A stretch of DNA of 64,000 nt from JANRLF01 sp033762815 (GTDB lineage: Bacteria > Bacteroidota > Bacteroidia > Chitinophagales > CAIOSU01): assembly GCA_033762815.1 (NCBI GenBank), contig JANRLF010000006.1, positions 186,001-250,000 on the forward strand, read 5' to 3'. This document shows positions 50,937 through 59,816 of the stretch, in pieces. Positions within the stretch are counted from its first letter, which is position 1, and each line of letters starts with the position of its first letter. The translations under genes were made by a program, and so were the position numbers. The notes under the pieces are model-generated. The model searched no databases. It saw only the letters and a program-made list of their open reading frames with translations, and was not told the DNA's origin.

Positions 50937-53048
50937 TTACTTCTTTTGTCCTTTCGCCCAAGCTAAATTATTCTTTGCCAATTGAAAATCGGGCTTTATC
51001 TGTATTGCCTTTTCGCAGGCAGCTATGGCCTTGTCCCATTGTTTCAACTCGTTGTATGCGGTGCAAAGATTGTTGTATGCCGTTGCGCTATTAGGGTCTA
51101 AGGTGATAGCTTGCTCGCAAGCTTTTATCATTTCCGCAAAGTTTCCTTCTTTATAGTACAGGTAGCTTAGTTCTATCAAATCATTCGCAGAACCGGATTG
51201 GATAAGCGCGGTTTTTTGATTTTGTAATGATTGGCCTAAACTGGGCACAATGCCTAGATAATATTTTGCTTTAGCATCTTCCGGCACTATTTGCAAGGTA
51301 GATTCCGCTATCGCTTTCAGTTGTTTCGTATCGTTGTTTCTAGCAAATAAATCCATCAGCGAATAGCGTGCATTCAAATGCGCTGGAGCAAGTTCCAACA
51401 CCCGTTTTAGATGAAACTGTGCCTCATTGTAGCGGTTTTGCTTGCTCAGCCAGATGCCATAGAAGTAGTTGACCTCTACTTGGTCAGGTGCAACACCGTA
51501 GGCATACTGGTAATGATACTCGGCCTCCTTTTGCCGCCCTAAGGCATTGTACAACACGCCCATATTAATGTGCAGATACGAGTAATTGGGGGTGTACTTT
51601 AGGGCAGTTTCATATGCAGGGAGCGCCAGTTCGTATTGGCCTTTTTCCATCAATGCCAAACCGTAATTCATCCATCCTCGGCCATTTTTGGGGCTTTTCT
51701 CCGTTACGTCTTTCCATAGGCTAATGCCATTGTCCCATACCTCGTTGCGTTGCCAAGTTTGATATCCATATATGCCCAGCAATAGGCAAATGGCAGCGAC
51801 AAGGCCGTACAGGTTTTGTGTGCTGCGCCGTACTTCCTTTTCATAACGCACCACCAACAGGCCCAAAGACCAGCCTGCACTCAGTACCAGGCCCACAAAA
51901 GGATAGAACATGCGGTGGTCGTTCATTACCTCCGCTAAAGGAATGACACTGGTAGGCACCAATGCAATGAAAAACCAGAGTATACCATAAGCTATGGGCC
52001 TATAAACCTTGTTCCTCATGGTAATGAAAACAATTACCAGCATGCCTAAAATAAACAGCAGCCCGACGAAAAAGCGATAATGGAAAATGGTGGGCAATAC
52101 TTCCCAATCCGTATCCGCGGAAAGCTGGTTCGGCCAAACAAACATTAAAAAGTAATGCAGCATGACAAAGGGCTGGGTGATAATGTATTTGAAGGGATCA
52201 CTGCCTCCAGGCACCCAAGTGGACGGGGTCATTTTATCCATAAACCAATAGCCGATGCCTGCAAACAAAGTGGTTACGGCTAAGTGCACGATAGGCTGTG
52301 TATAGTGGCCTATGGAAAAGGAATGAGGGGTTGACTTGGTCTGCTTCGGATTTTTTATTGGTACAGGCTTGTTAAAAATTCGCTCCATAATATCCGTTTC
52401 GAAAAAGAGGATATAGAAGAACAGCAGCCCTAGGAACATGACCGAAGTGGGCTTTATTAAAATCCCTATGGCCAATAACACTAGGTATAGAAAGTAACGC
52501 TTGCCCCATCCATTGCTTACATAAATGAGCATAGCCGCTACAATGCAAAGCGTGGAAAGCGAATCGGAACGGGAAATAACATAGTTGATGGTTTCTGCAT
52601 TTACGGCATGCAGCAGGTACAAGGCAACACTGAAAAAGGCAATCCATACATTCCAAGGGTGTGGACGTGCCTTATCCATGATTTTGACAAACAAGAAAAA
52701 CATTAACAGCCCTTGTACCAAAAACCAAAAGAAGGTGGAAGCATGGAACCAAAAAGTATCCAGTTTACCGTCCTGGTTTTTATCCTCAAACCCACCGCCG
52801 AGCCAATAATCAATGGCAAGGGTAGTGGTCACAATTGGGCGGTATGATTGATTGGAGGGAAGACTGCTAAACGTTTGCCCGTCCTTAAAGTAAAGGGGGA
52901 TATTCTTAATGTCTTTGATATAGCTATTGTTGACTATCGTATGCGAGTCGTCAAAATGGAAGCCATTGTCGAAATGGTTGGAGTAGATAAGGGTGACTAC
53001 CAGCATCAGTAATGAAAAGGCTAATGCCAATGTCCGTGACTGCTTCAT
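50937..53048 (-). CDS. TMTC-like membrane glycosyltransferase-fold protein with TPRs
   Basis: A 703-residue protein. Residues 1 to about 415 contain roughly ten membrane helices; the first loop has HFDNGFHFDDSHTIVNN (an Asp-Asp pair) and SYRPIVTTTLAIDYWLGG, the GT-C (PMT/TMTC) hallmark. From about 440 on there are TPRs (NGRGWMNYGLALMEKGQYELALPAYE, YLHINMGVLYNALGRQKEA, AYNNLCTAYNELKQWDKAIAACEKAI). The combination is that of TMTC-type O-mannosyltransferases and their bacterial relatives. Glycosyl transfer to exported proteins is inferred. The start is the ATG at 53048; the TTG at 53057 would add three residues. Confidence 0.78.
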   Translation of the reverse strand: MKQSRTLALAFSLLMLVVTLIYSNHFDNGFHFDDSHTIVNNSYIKDIKNIPLYFKDGQTFSSLPSNQSYRPIVTTTLAIDYWLGGGFEDKNQDGKLDTFWFHASTFFWFLVQGLLMFFLFVKIMDKARPHPWNVWIAFFSVALYLLHAVNAETINYVISRSDSLSTLCIVAAMLIYVSNGWGKRYFLYLVLLAIGILIKPTSVMFLGLLFFYILFFETDIMERIFNKPVPIKNPKQTKSTPHSFSIGHYTQPIVHLAVTTLFAGIGYWFMDKMTPSTWVPGGSDPFKYIITQPFVMLHYFLMFVWPNQLSADTDWEVLPTIFHYRFFVGLLFILGMLVIVFITMRNKVYRPIAYGILWFFIALVPTSVIPLAEVMNDHRMFYPFVGLVLSAGWSLGLLVVRYEKEVRRSTQNLYGLVAAICLLLGIYGYQTWQRNEVWDNGISLWKDVTEKSPKNGRGWMNYGLALMEKGQYELALPAYETALKYTPNYSYLHINMGVLYNALGRQKEAEYHYQYAYGVAPDQVEVNYFYGIWLSKQNRYNEAQFHLKRVLELAPAHLNARYSLMDLFARNNDTKQLKAIAESTLQIVPEDAKAKYYLGIVPSLGQSLQNQKTALIQSGSANDLIELSYLYYKEGNFAEMIKACEQAITLDPNSATAYNNLCTAYNELKQWDKAIAACEKAIQIKPDFQLAKNNLAWAKGQKK

Positions 53049-53247
53049 GTTAAGCAATATTGAACATCAAAAATAAAGATTTTTGCTTTCGAGCCTTATA
53101 GCAACTAAAGCAGCTAAACAACCGTCATTATAAAGTTGGCCACTACAATATTGTTTTGTAATTGACGTCTATACCCATGACAAACATTTTAGGGTGAACA
53201 GCGTTTTATGAAATTGTAAATATGCAGGGCAGGTACTTTACACTTCC

Positions 53248-53255
53248 TAATTTTG
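53248..53255 (+). promoter_or_regulatory. Candidate -7 element TAATTTTG
   Basis: A full match to TAnnTTTG, about 36 nt upstream of the TTG/GTG start of the TonB receptor gene. A -33 TTG at standard spacing is not seen (the nearest is at 53214). Confidence 0.4.
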
Positions 53256-53290
53256 CTTTGGTTATTCAGTTTTCACTTCCAAAAAGATAA

Positions 53291-55678
53291 TTGGTGCTAT
53301 TACGAAAATTCTTGCCCTTCCTTTTGCTAAGTATAGCATTGTCAGGATTGGCACAGGAACCGGTTGTGCCCGTTCCTTCATCTGATAAGTTTACCTTGAG
53401 TGGATATGTGAAGGACAAAAGCAACGGGGAAAGCATGTTTTCAGCCACGGTGTATGTCAAAGAATTGGGCAAAGGCGCTACGACCAATGATTATGGCTTT
53501 TATTCATTGACCCTTCCAAAGGGTACCTATACAGTAACCGCTTCCTTTTTGGGTTATAACAATTTTGAGCAGCAGGTAGTATTGGATAAGGATATCAGAT
53601 TGAACATTGACCTGTCGTCCATGTCTATTACTACTGATGCGGTGGAGGTAACCAGCGAAAGGAAAGACAGGAATGTGGAAAGTACCGACATGGGGAAGGT
53701 GGAATTGGCTACGGAGGAAATAAAGTCGCTTCCGGCCTTGTTGGGAGAGGTGGACATCATGCGCTCCTTGCAATTGTTGCCCGGTGTTATGTCAGCGGGT
53801 GAAGGCAATTCGGGTTTTTATGTACGCGGTGGGGGGCCTGACCAAAATTTGGTGTTGCTGGATAATGCAGTGGTGTACAATACCGGCCACTTGTTTGGTT
53901 TCTTTTCCGTATTCAACTCCGATGCCATCAAAAGCACCAGCCTCATTAAAGGGGGCATGCCCGCTGAATATGGCGGCCGTATCTCCTCGGTCATTGACGT
54001 GCAGATGAAAGAAGGCAATATGAAGGAATGGCAGTTTGAAGGGGGTATTGGGCTCATCTCGTCCAGGCTTACCGTGCAGGGCCCACTGAAAAAAGATAAA
54101 GCAGCCATAATTGTATCCGGACGAAGAACTTATATTGACTTGATTACCAAGCCCATCCTTAAGCGGGTACAAGATGGAAAATACGACGGCAATGCTTATT
54201 ATTTCTATGATTTGAATGGGAAAATCAACTATCGCTTTTCCGATAAGGATCGACTTTACTTGAGCGGCTATTTTGGAAGGGACGTTTTTGATTTCAAAGA
54301 TCCGAACGGTACCTTCAATATTAGCATACCATGGGGCAACAGTACAGCTTCCTTGCGCTGGAACCACTTGTTCAGCGATAAATTGTTTATGAACATTACC
54401 GCGATTTTCAACGATTACCAGTTCAAAGCCGAATCAGATTTTAAAGGAGTTATCTTTAAGTTGTCTTCAGGTGTAAGGGATTACGGTGCCTCCATGGATT
54501 TTGATTATTTCCCACATACCAACCATGCCGTAAAGTTTGGTGCCGTGTACACACATCATACCTTCACCCCTTACACTATCTCCGGCTCGGCAGGCGATGC
54601 TGATTTTACCAGCGACGACCTAAATGCCAAGCAAGCGCATGAAGGAGCTATATACGTGCAAGATGATTGGACCATTTCTGACCGTGTTAAAATCAACATA
54701 GGCCTAAGGGGCTCCATTTTTAGCCATGTAGGCCCTTTAGAGAAAAAAGTGTTTAACGAGAACGGGCAAATCACCGATACCCTTACCTACGGTCGTGGAG
54801 AAAACATAGCCACCTACGGCATGGCCGAACCCCGTATCAGCACCCGTATCCGTATCAATGAGTTTTCCTCTGTAAAGGCCGGTATTACGCTCAATAACCA
54901 GTATATCCATCTAGTATCCAGCAGCACTACTACCCTACCTACCGACCTTTGGGTACCTAGCTCTGCAAAGGTAAAGCCACAGTTGGGTATCCAATATGCC
55001 CTGGGTTACTTCCACAATTTTAAGGACAACATGTTCGAAACCTCCGTAGAAGTCTATTACAAAGATTTGCGCAACCAAATAGAATACGGGGAGAGTTTTG
55101 CCCCCGAGCTGAACGTGGACGTTGAGGAAGGTTTTGTTTTCGGAAAAGGATATGCTTACGGGGCGGAATTTTTTGTAAAGAAAACTCGAGGAAAGTTTAA
55201 TGGTTGGATAGGATATACCATTTCAAACACCCGTCGCAAGTTTCCCGATATCAATAAAGGCAATACCTTTCCCGCAAAGTTTGACCGTAGGCATGACTTA
55301 TCGGTGGTGGCTATATATGAAATCAATAAAAGGTGGAAACTTTCCGCATTGTTCGTTTTTGGCACCGGACAAGCTACAACCTTGCCTATTGGAAGGTATT
55401 ACATAGAAGGTAAGGTGGTGAACCAATACGGCGAACGCAATAGCTACCGCATGGCTCCTTACCACAGGATGGACCTATCGGCTACCTATATAATTCCTAG
55501 GAAAAAGTACTATTCAGATATCACCATGTCCATTTATAACCTTTACAATCGCATGAATCCTTATTTCATCTATTATGACGTAACGGGCGATGTGAACCAA
55601 GGGGATATCGATGTTAAGGCAAAACAGGCTTCTTTGTTTCCCATTTTACCTTCCATTACCTGGAACTTTAAATTTTAA
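53291..55678 (+). CDS. TonB-dependent receptor with carboxypeptidase-regulatory-like N-domain
   Basis: A 795-residue outer-membrane receptor with signal peptide (FLPFLLLSIALSGLAQ). The N-terminal CarboxypepD_reg-like domain (FTLSGYVKDKSNGESMFSATVYVKELGKGATTNDYGFY) is followed by the plug (SGFYVRGGGPDQNLVLLDNAVVYNTGHLFG, LIKGGMPAEYGGRISSVIDV) and a beta-barrel ending PSITWNFKF. The substrate is unknown. The start is TTG at 53291 or GTG at 53294; a TAA directly precedes it in frame, so no ATG is possible. A DUF4249 lipoprotein gene follows 5 bp later; this pairing recurs in the phylum. Confidence 0.88.
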   Translation: MVLLRKFLPFLLLSIALSGLAQEPVVPVPSSDKFTLSGYVKDKSNGESMFSATVYVKELGKGATTNDYGFYSLTLPKGTYTVTASFLGYNNFEQQVVLDKDIRLNIDLSSMSITTDAVEVTSERKDRNVESTDMGKVELATEEIKSLPALLGEVDIMRSLQLLPGVMSAGEGNSGFYVRGGGPDQNLVLLDNAVVYNTGHLFGFFSVFNSDAIKSTSLIKGGMPAEYGGRISSVIDVQMKEGNMKEWQFEGGIGLISSRLTVQGPLKKDKAAIIVSGRRTYIDLITKPILKRVQDGKYDGNAYYFYDLNGKINYRFSDKDRLYLSGYFGRDVFDFKDPNGTFNISIPWGNSTASLRWNHLFSDKLFMNITAIFNDYQFKAESDFKGVIFKLSSGVRDYGASMDFDYFPHTNHAVKFGAVYTHHTFTPYTISGSAGDADFTSDDLNAKQAHEGAIYVQDDWTISDRVKINIGLRGSIFSHVGPLEKKVFNENGQITDTLTYGRGENIATYGMAEPRISTRIRINEFSSVKAGITLNNQYIHLVSSSTTTLPTDLWVPSSAKVKPQLGIQYALGYFHNFKDNMFETSVEVYYKDLRNQIEYGESFAPELNVDVEEGFVFGKGYAYGAEFFVKKTRGKFNGWIGYTISNTRRKFPDINKGNTFPAKFDRRHDLSVVAIYEINKRWKLSALFVFGTGQATTLPIGRYYIEGKVVNQYGERNSYRMAPYHRMDLSATYIIPRKKYYSDITMSIYNLYNRMNPYFIYYDVTGDVNQGDIDVKAKQASLFPILPSITWNFKF

Positions 55679-55683
55679 GCGGC

Positions 55684-56643
55684 ATGAAAAGCATCTACGG
55701 AATATTGGTTTTGATTGGCTTATTGAGCTTTTCTTCCTGTACGAAAGATATTACGGTTGATTTGCCAGACCCTGAATCGATGCTGGTGGTGGAAGGCTAT
55801 ATAGAAAATGGAGTCCCCCCTTATGTGTTGCTTACTAAAAATTCCGCCTACTTTGGTGGTATTGACCTGAATGATTTGGGAAGTTACTTTGTAAGAGGTG
55901 CCCGTATCAGGGTTTTTGAAGGGAACGATACCGTACAGTTGGCAGAGTTCTGCGTACAATCCTTGCCCGATACCTTTCAGCGGGCTTTTCTGAGGGCTTA
56001 TGGCTACGAAATTTCCGATTCATCAGAGGTGCCCGACGTGTGCGTGTATACCATACCGAACATACTTAGCTATTACAATGGCGATACCGTCTCTACCTTT
56101 ATTGGAAGGGTAAACCATACCTACGGATTGATTGTAGAGGCAGAAGGCAAAACCCTTACCTCCAGCACCTATATACCCGGGGTGGTGCCAGTAAGTCTTT
56201 CTTATGAACCTAGAAGCGATGAGGCAAATGATTCCTTGGTCACTGTCAACGTTACTTTCACCCAGCCGGATACCCCCGGTAATTATGCCCGATATTTTAC
56301 CCAACGCAATGATGAGAGCATGTATCCCCCTGCCTCTCAATCAGCTTATGACGATGCGCTCTTCAGTGGTTCGCAGCAGTACACCTTTCCCATTGAACGG
56401 GGCCAATCGAAATATGATGAGGTCGATTTTGATACCTACGGTTTTTTTTGGAAAGGCGACACGGTAACGGTAAAATGGGCACAGATTGATAAAAAGGCCT
56501 ATGACTTTTGGCATACGCTTGACAATGACGGGGGCGATAATCCTTTCAGCTCGCCGGTGCGCATAAAAACCAATATCGAGGGGGGCTTGGGCGTATGGTG
56601 CGGATATGGGGCATATTACGCTACCCTAGTGGTTCCAGAGTAG
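55684..56643 (+). CDS. DUF4249 lipoprotein, partner of the TonB receptor
   Basis: A 319-residue lipoprotein (lipobox SSC, near residue 19) with the DUF4249 layout: ITVDLPDPESMLVVEGYIENGVPPYVLLTKN, an Ig-like half (GARIRVFEGNDTVQLAEFC), YGLIVEAEGKTLTSSTYIP, and a C-terminal KWAQIDKKAYDFWHTL..NPFSSPVRIKTNIEGGLGVW block. DUF4249 proteins usually follow a TonB receptor and are thought to be surface-exposed capture subunits. The gene is 5 bp downstream of the receptor and is probably coexpressed. The ligand is unknown. Confidence 0.88.
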   Translation: MKSIYGILVLIGLLSFSSCTKDITVDLPDPESMLVVEGYIENGVPPYVLLTKNSAYFGGIDLNDLGSYFVRGARIRVFEGNDTVQLAEFCVQSLPDTFQRAFLRAYGYEISDSSEVPDVCVYTIPNILSYYNGDTVSTFIGRVNHTYGLIVEAEGKTLTSSTYIPGVVPVSLSYEPRSDEANDSLVTVNVTFTQPDTPGNYARYFTQRNDESMYPPASQSAYDDALFSGSQQYTFPIERGQSKYDEVDFDTYGFFWKGDTVTVKWAQIDKKAYDFWHTLDNDGGDNPFSSPVRIKTNIEGGLGVWCGYGAYYATLVVPE

Positions 56644-56746
56644 CTTTTCTGTGGAAAACTAGCGAACCTAAACTGGTCTTTTTCCGTTAAATTAGGAGCT
56701 TGATAACTAAGATTCAAAATTAGTTACAGCTTCAATTTCTTCTTCT

Positions 56747-57712
56747 ATGAATAATGATCATATTGAAAGGGTGCACTGCCTGATTATAGGTTCAGGACCT
56801 GCGGGTTATACGGCGGCCATCTATGCGGCCAGGGCCAATCTTAAACCTGTTTTGTATCAAGGCTTACAGCCCGGTGGGCAGTTAACTATCACTACAGAGG
56901 TAGAGAATTACCCTGGATATCCCAATGGCATCCAAGGACCACAAATGATGGACGATTTGGAAAAACAGGCACGCCGTATGGGCGCCGATATCCGTTTCGG
57001 ATTGGCAACGGGAGTAGATTTTAAAAAGGACTGCCTACGTATTATTGTAGATAGCCATAAAGTAATAGAAACGGAGGCCCTGATTATAGCTACTGGAGCA
57101 AGCGCAAAATGGCTGGGCATCGAATCGGAGGCAAGGCTAAATGGTCATGGTGTTTCGGCCTGTGCAGTGTGCGACGGCTTTTTTTACCGCAACCAAGAAG
57201 TTGCCATAGTGGGAGCGGGCGATACCGCTTGTGAAGAAGCACTGTATCTTTCCAAGCTGTGCTCTACCGTACATATGTTGGTACGCAGGGACGAAATGCG
57301 GGCATCGAAAATCATGCAGGAGCGTGTCCTAAAAACAAAGAATATCAAGGTTTACTGGAGCACGGAAACGGAAGAGATTTTAGGCGAAACGGTAGTTGAA
57401 GCCGTTCGAATAAAGAACAATGTTACCGGTGAGGTACAAACAATACCCATTACCGGCTTTTTTGTGGCCATAGGCCATGTGCCCAATTCGCAAATCTTCC
57501 GTGGGCATTTGGAAATGGATGAACAAGGATATATTATCGTTCAGCCAGGTTCCACCCGTACCAATATAGAGGGCGTGTTTGCCTGTGGCGACGTACAGGA
57601 TAAAATTTATCGGCAAGCGGTAACTGCTGCCGGCAGTGGTTGTATGGCCGCATTGGACGCCGAACGCTATTTGGCGGCCAAAGAACTGGACCATGCAGTA
57701 ATGGTTGGATAA
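56747..57712 (+). CDS. trxB: Thioredoxin-disulfide reductase
   Basis: A 321-residue protein with FAD loop IIGSGPAGYTAAIYAARANL, redox site SACAVCDGFF (Cys139 and Cys142), NADP loop AIVGAGDTACEEALYLSK and the FAD-binding VFACGDVQD. It transfers NADPH electrons to thioredoxin in the cytoplasm. Length and motif spacing are typical of bacterial TrxB. An unrecognised conserved gene starts 12 bp after it, so the two are likely co-transcribed. Confidence 0.94.
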   Translation: MNNDHIERVHCLIIGSGPAGYTAAIYAARANLKPVLYQGLQPGGQLTITTEVENYPGYPNGIQGPQMMDDLEKQARRMGADIRFGLATGVDFKKDCLRIIVDSHKVIETEALIIATGASAKWLGIESEARLNGHGVSACAVCDGFFYRNQEVAIVGAGDTACEEALYLSKLCSTVHMLVRRDEMRASKIMQERVLKTKNIKVYWSTETEEILGETVVEAVRIKNNVTGEVQTIPITGFFVAIGHVPNSQIFRGHLEMDEQGYIIVQPGSTRTNIEGVFACGDVQDKIYRQAVTAAGSGCMAALDAERYLAAKELDHAVMVG

Positions 57713-57723
57713 CAGGAATAGAC

Positions 57724-59223
57724 ATGTACCAGGAAGAAGATGATTTCAGGACACTTACCGTAAAGGAAAAGGCGCTTAAAGTCAATCTTGATGAACGGAT
57801 TTACGGTTCTTTTGCCGAAATAGGTGCAGGTCAGGAAATAGCGGCCAACTTCTTTAAGGCAGGCGGTTCTTCGGGTACTATTGCAAAAACCATGTCGGCC
57901 TATGACATGCGCTTCAGCGATGCCATTTATGGAAAATCTGAACGCTATGTTTCCGAACCACGGCTGAACCTCATGTTGCAACACGAGTACGATCTGTTGG
58001 GAGAACGCTTGGAACACAGAAAGTCAAATACCTGCTTCTTTTCGTTGGCAGATACCATCGAAACACTCAACTTCAAACGTACCAACCGTGGTCACGGTTG
58101 GTTGGGCCTGCGTTTTCAATTAAGTCCAGAAACACCACCCAACGATTGTGTACTGCATATTGTAATGCACGACAATGATAACATTAGCCAACAACAGGCC
58201 ATTGGTATAGTGGGAGTCAATCTGCTGTATGGTTGCTACTATTTGTACCAAGATCCAGAAGCGTTGCTCAATTCCTTGGTGGATAATTTGCAGCCAGGAA
58301 GGATTGAAGTGGATATGTTTCGCTTAACTGGGCCTGACTTCCAAAACGTGGACAACCGATTGATGAGCCTGAAACTGGTGAAGAATGGGCTTACCAATGC
58401 TACCATGTTCGGTTCTGATGGAAATGTATTGCAGCCTTCGGAAGCATTGTACAAAAAGAATGTGTTGGTGTTAAGGGGCAGGTTCAGGCCGGTTACCAAG
58501 GTAAGCATGGACATGCTTACCACTGCAAAGACCCAATTTTTACAAGAGCTGGATATACAACGCGAAGAAATGCTGTTGCTGTCTGAATTGACGCTCACCG
58601 CCCTCAATCCCCAGGGGAACATTGATGAGAAGGATTTTTTGGATAGGGTGGATATTCTGTGCAGCTTGGGGCAGACGGTAATGATTTCCAATTTCAGGGA
58701 GTTCTATAAATTGGCCCATTACATGTCAGGCTATACCCGCAATAAGAAGTTGGGTATCATCTTGGGCTTCAATACGCTGGATAAGATTTTCGACAACAAG
58801 TATTATTCTGAATTAAGGGGAGGCATTCTAGAATCCTTTGGAATCCTGTTTGGCAACAATGTCAAATTGTACGTTTACCCCACCATCGATTCCGAAACAG
58901 GACAATTGCTCACCCTGCAAGATTTTGCCATGCCCGTAAAACTGGCCGGTCTTTTTCAGTACCTGAAGGACAACGATAAGATAGAAGACCTTAAGGGTGC
59001 CAATAAAGAAGTAATGCACATTATTTCCGATAATGTATTGGCCATGCTGAAAACCGCTGAGCCCGGTTGGGAAGACTTGGTCCCTCCCCAAGTAATCAAC
59101 ATGATTAAAATCAAATGCCTGTTTGATTACCCTTGTTCGTTAGAAGAGAAGCAAAAGGCAGAGGCATTAGAGCGGCAACGGATTGCGGAGGAGCAGGCTC
59201 GCGCCAGCATGAACCAAGCATGA
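57724..59223 (+). CDS. Conserved protein of unknown function between trxB and the glycosylase
   Basis: A 499-residue soluble protein without signal or membrane segments. Notable blocks are KALKVNLDERIYGSFAEIGAGQEI, GSSGTIAKTMSAYDMRFSDAIYG, NRGHGWLGLRFQL, CVLHIVMHDNDNISQQQAIGIVGVNLLYGCYYL and a C-terminal VNMIKIKCLFDYPC-like end. The strongly motif-like N-terminus suggests a conserved enzyme family, but I cannot name its fold or reaction. Some related proteins seem to carry unhelpful receptor-type labels in databases; I saw nothing here supporting those. The ATG at 57724 fits; a frame extension into trxB is discarded. It overlaps the next gene by 4 bp (ATGA). Confidence 0.6.
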   Translation: MYQEEDDFRTLTVKEKALKVNLDERIYGSFAEIGAGQEIAANFFKAGGSSGTIAKTMSAYDMRFSDAIYGKSERYVSEPRLNLMLQHEYDLLGERLEHRKSNTCFFSLADTIETLNFKRTNRGHGWLGLRFQLSPETPPNDCVLHIVMHDNDNISQQQAIGIVGVNLLYGCYYLYQDPEALLNSLVDNLQPGRIEVDMFRLTGPDFQNVDNRLMSLKLVKNGLTNATMFGSDGNVLQPSEALYKKNVLVLRGRFRPVTKVSMDMLTTAKTQFLQELDIQREEMLLLSELTLTALNPQGNIDEKDFLDRVDILCSLGQTVMISNFREFYKLAHYMSGYTRNKKLGIILGFNTLDKIFDNKYYSELRGGILESFGILFGNNVKLYVYPTIDSETGQLLTLQDFAMPVKLAGLFQYLKDNDKIEDLKGANKEVMHIISDNVLAMLKTAEPGWEDLVPPQVINMIKIKCLFDYPCSLEEKQKAEALERQRIAEEQARASMNQA

Positions 59224-59816
59224 AACTGCCCATTACTTTTTTTCAGCGTGAGGATATCCACCAAATTTGCAAAGAGCTATTAGGCAAGTACCTGATGACC
59301 CAAGTGGATAGCAGGCTCACGGGGGGAATTATTACCGAGGTGGAAGCTTATACCAGCGAAGATAGAGCTTGCCATGCTTTTGGGGGCAAGCGCACCGATA
59401 GAACGGAAATTATGTTCGGGGCGGGGGGCCATGCCTATGTATATTTATGCTACGGTATCCACCATTTGTTCAATATCATTACCCATCAAGCGGGTAGCGC
59501 AAGCGGAATTTTGGTACGCTCCATCGAGCCTATGGTAGGTATTGATGCGATGCTGGAGCGACGGCAAATGGATAAACCCGCCCTGCGCCTCACCACCGGG
59601 CCAGGAAGCATGACGCAAGCCTTAGGTATTGATAGGCAGCATTACGGCCAACCCTTGGACGGGAACGTGATTTGGATAGAAGATAGGGGCATCACCATAC
59701 CTGAAGAGCAGATAATTGCAGGCCCAAGGGTAGGGGTTGATTATGCTGGCGAAGATGCCCTATTGCCTTGGCGCTACCGTATTAAAGGCAACGCTTGGGT
59801 GAGCAAACCCAAATAA
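59220..59816 (+). CDS. DNA-3-methyladenine glycosylase (AAG/MPG family)
   Basis: A 198-residue protein of the mammalian-type MPG family: ICKELLGKYLMTQ, GGIITEVEAYTSEDRACHAFGGKRTDRTEIMFGAGGHAYVYLCYGIHHLFNIIT (including the Glu and Tyr-Tyr/His base-flipping region), ILVRSIEP, LTTGPGSMTQALGID and a PWRYRIKGNAWVS end. It excises 3-methyladenine, hypoxanthine and etheno-adducts. The start ATG at 59220 overlaps the preceding stop by 4 bp, so it is coupled to the unrecognised gene. It converges with serS with no gap. Confidence 0.93.
   Translation: MKLPITFFQREDIHQICKELLGKYLMTQVDSRLTGGIITEVEAYTSEDRACHAFGGKRTDRTEIMFGAGGHAYVYLCYGIHHLFNIITHQAGSASGILVRSIEPMVGIDAMLERRQMDKPALRLTTGPGSMTQALGIDRQHYGQPLDGNVIWIEDRGITIPEEQIIAGPRVGVDYAGEDALLPWRYRIKGNAWVSKPK

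Noticed and set aside
57640..57723. Extended N-terminus of the unknown protein into trxB
   Set aside because: It would overlap trxB by 73 bp; the ATG at 57724 precedes the motif-rich part and leaves a normal 12-bp gap.
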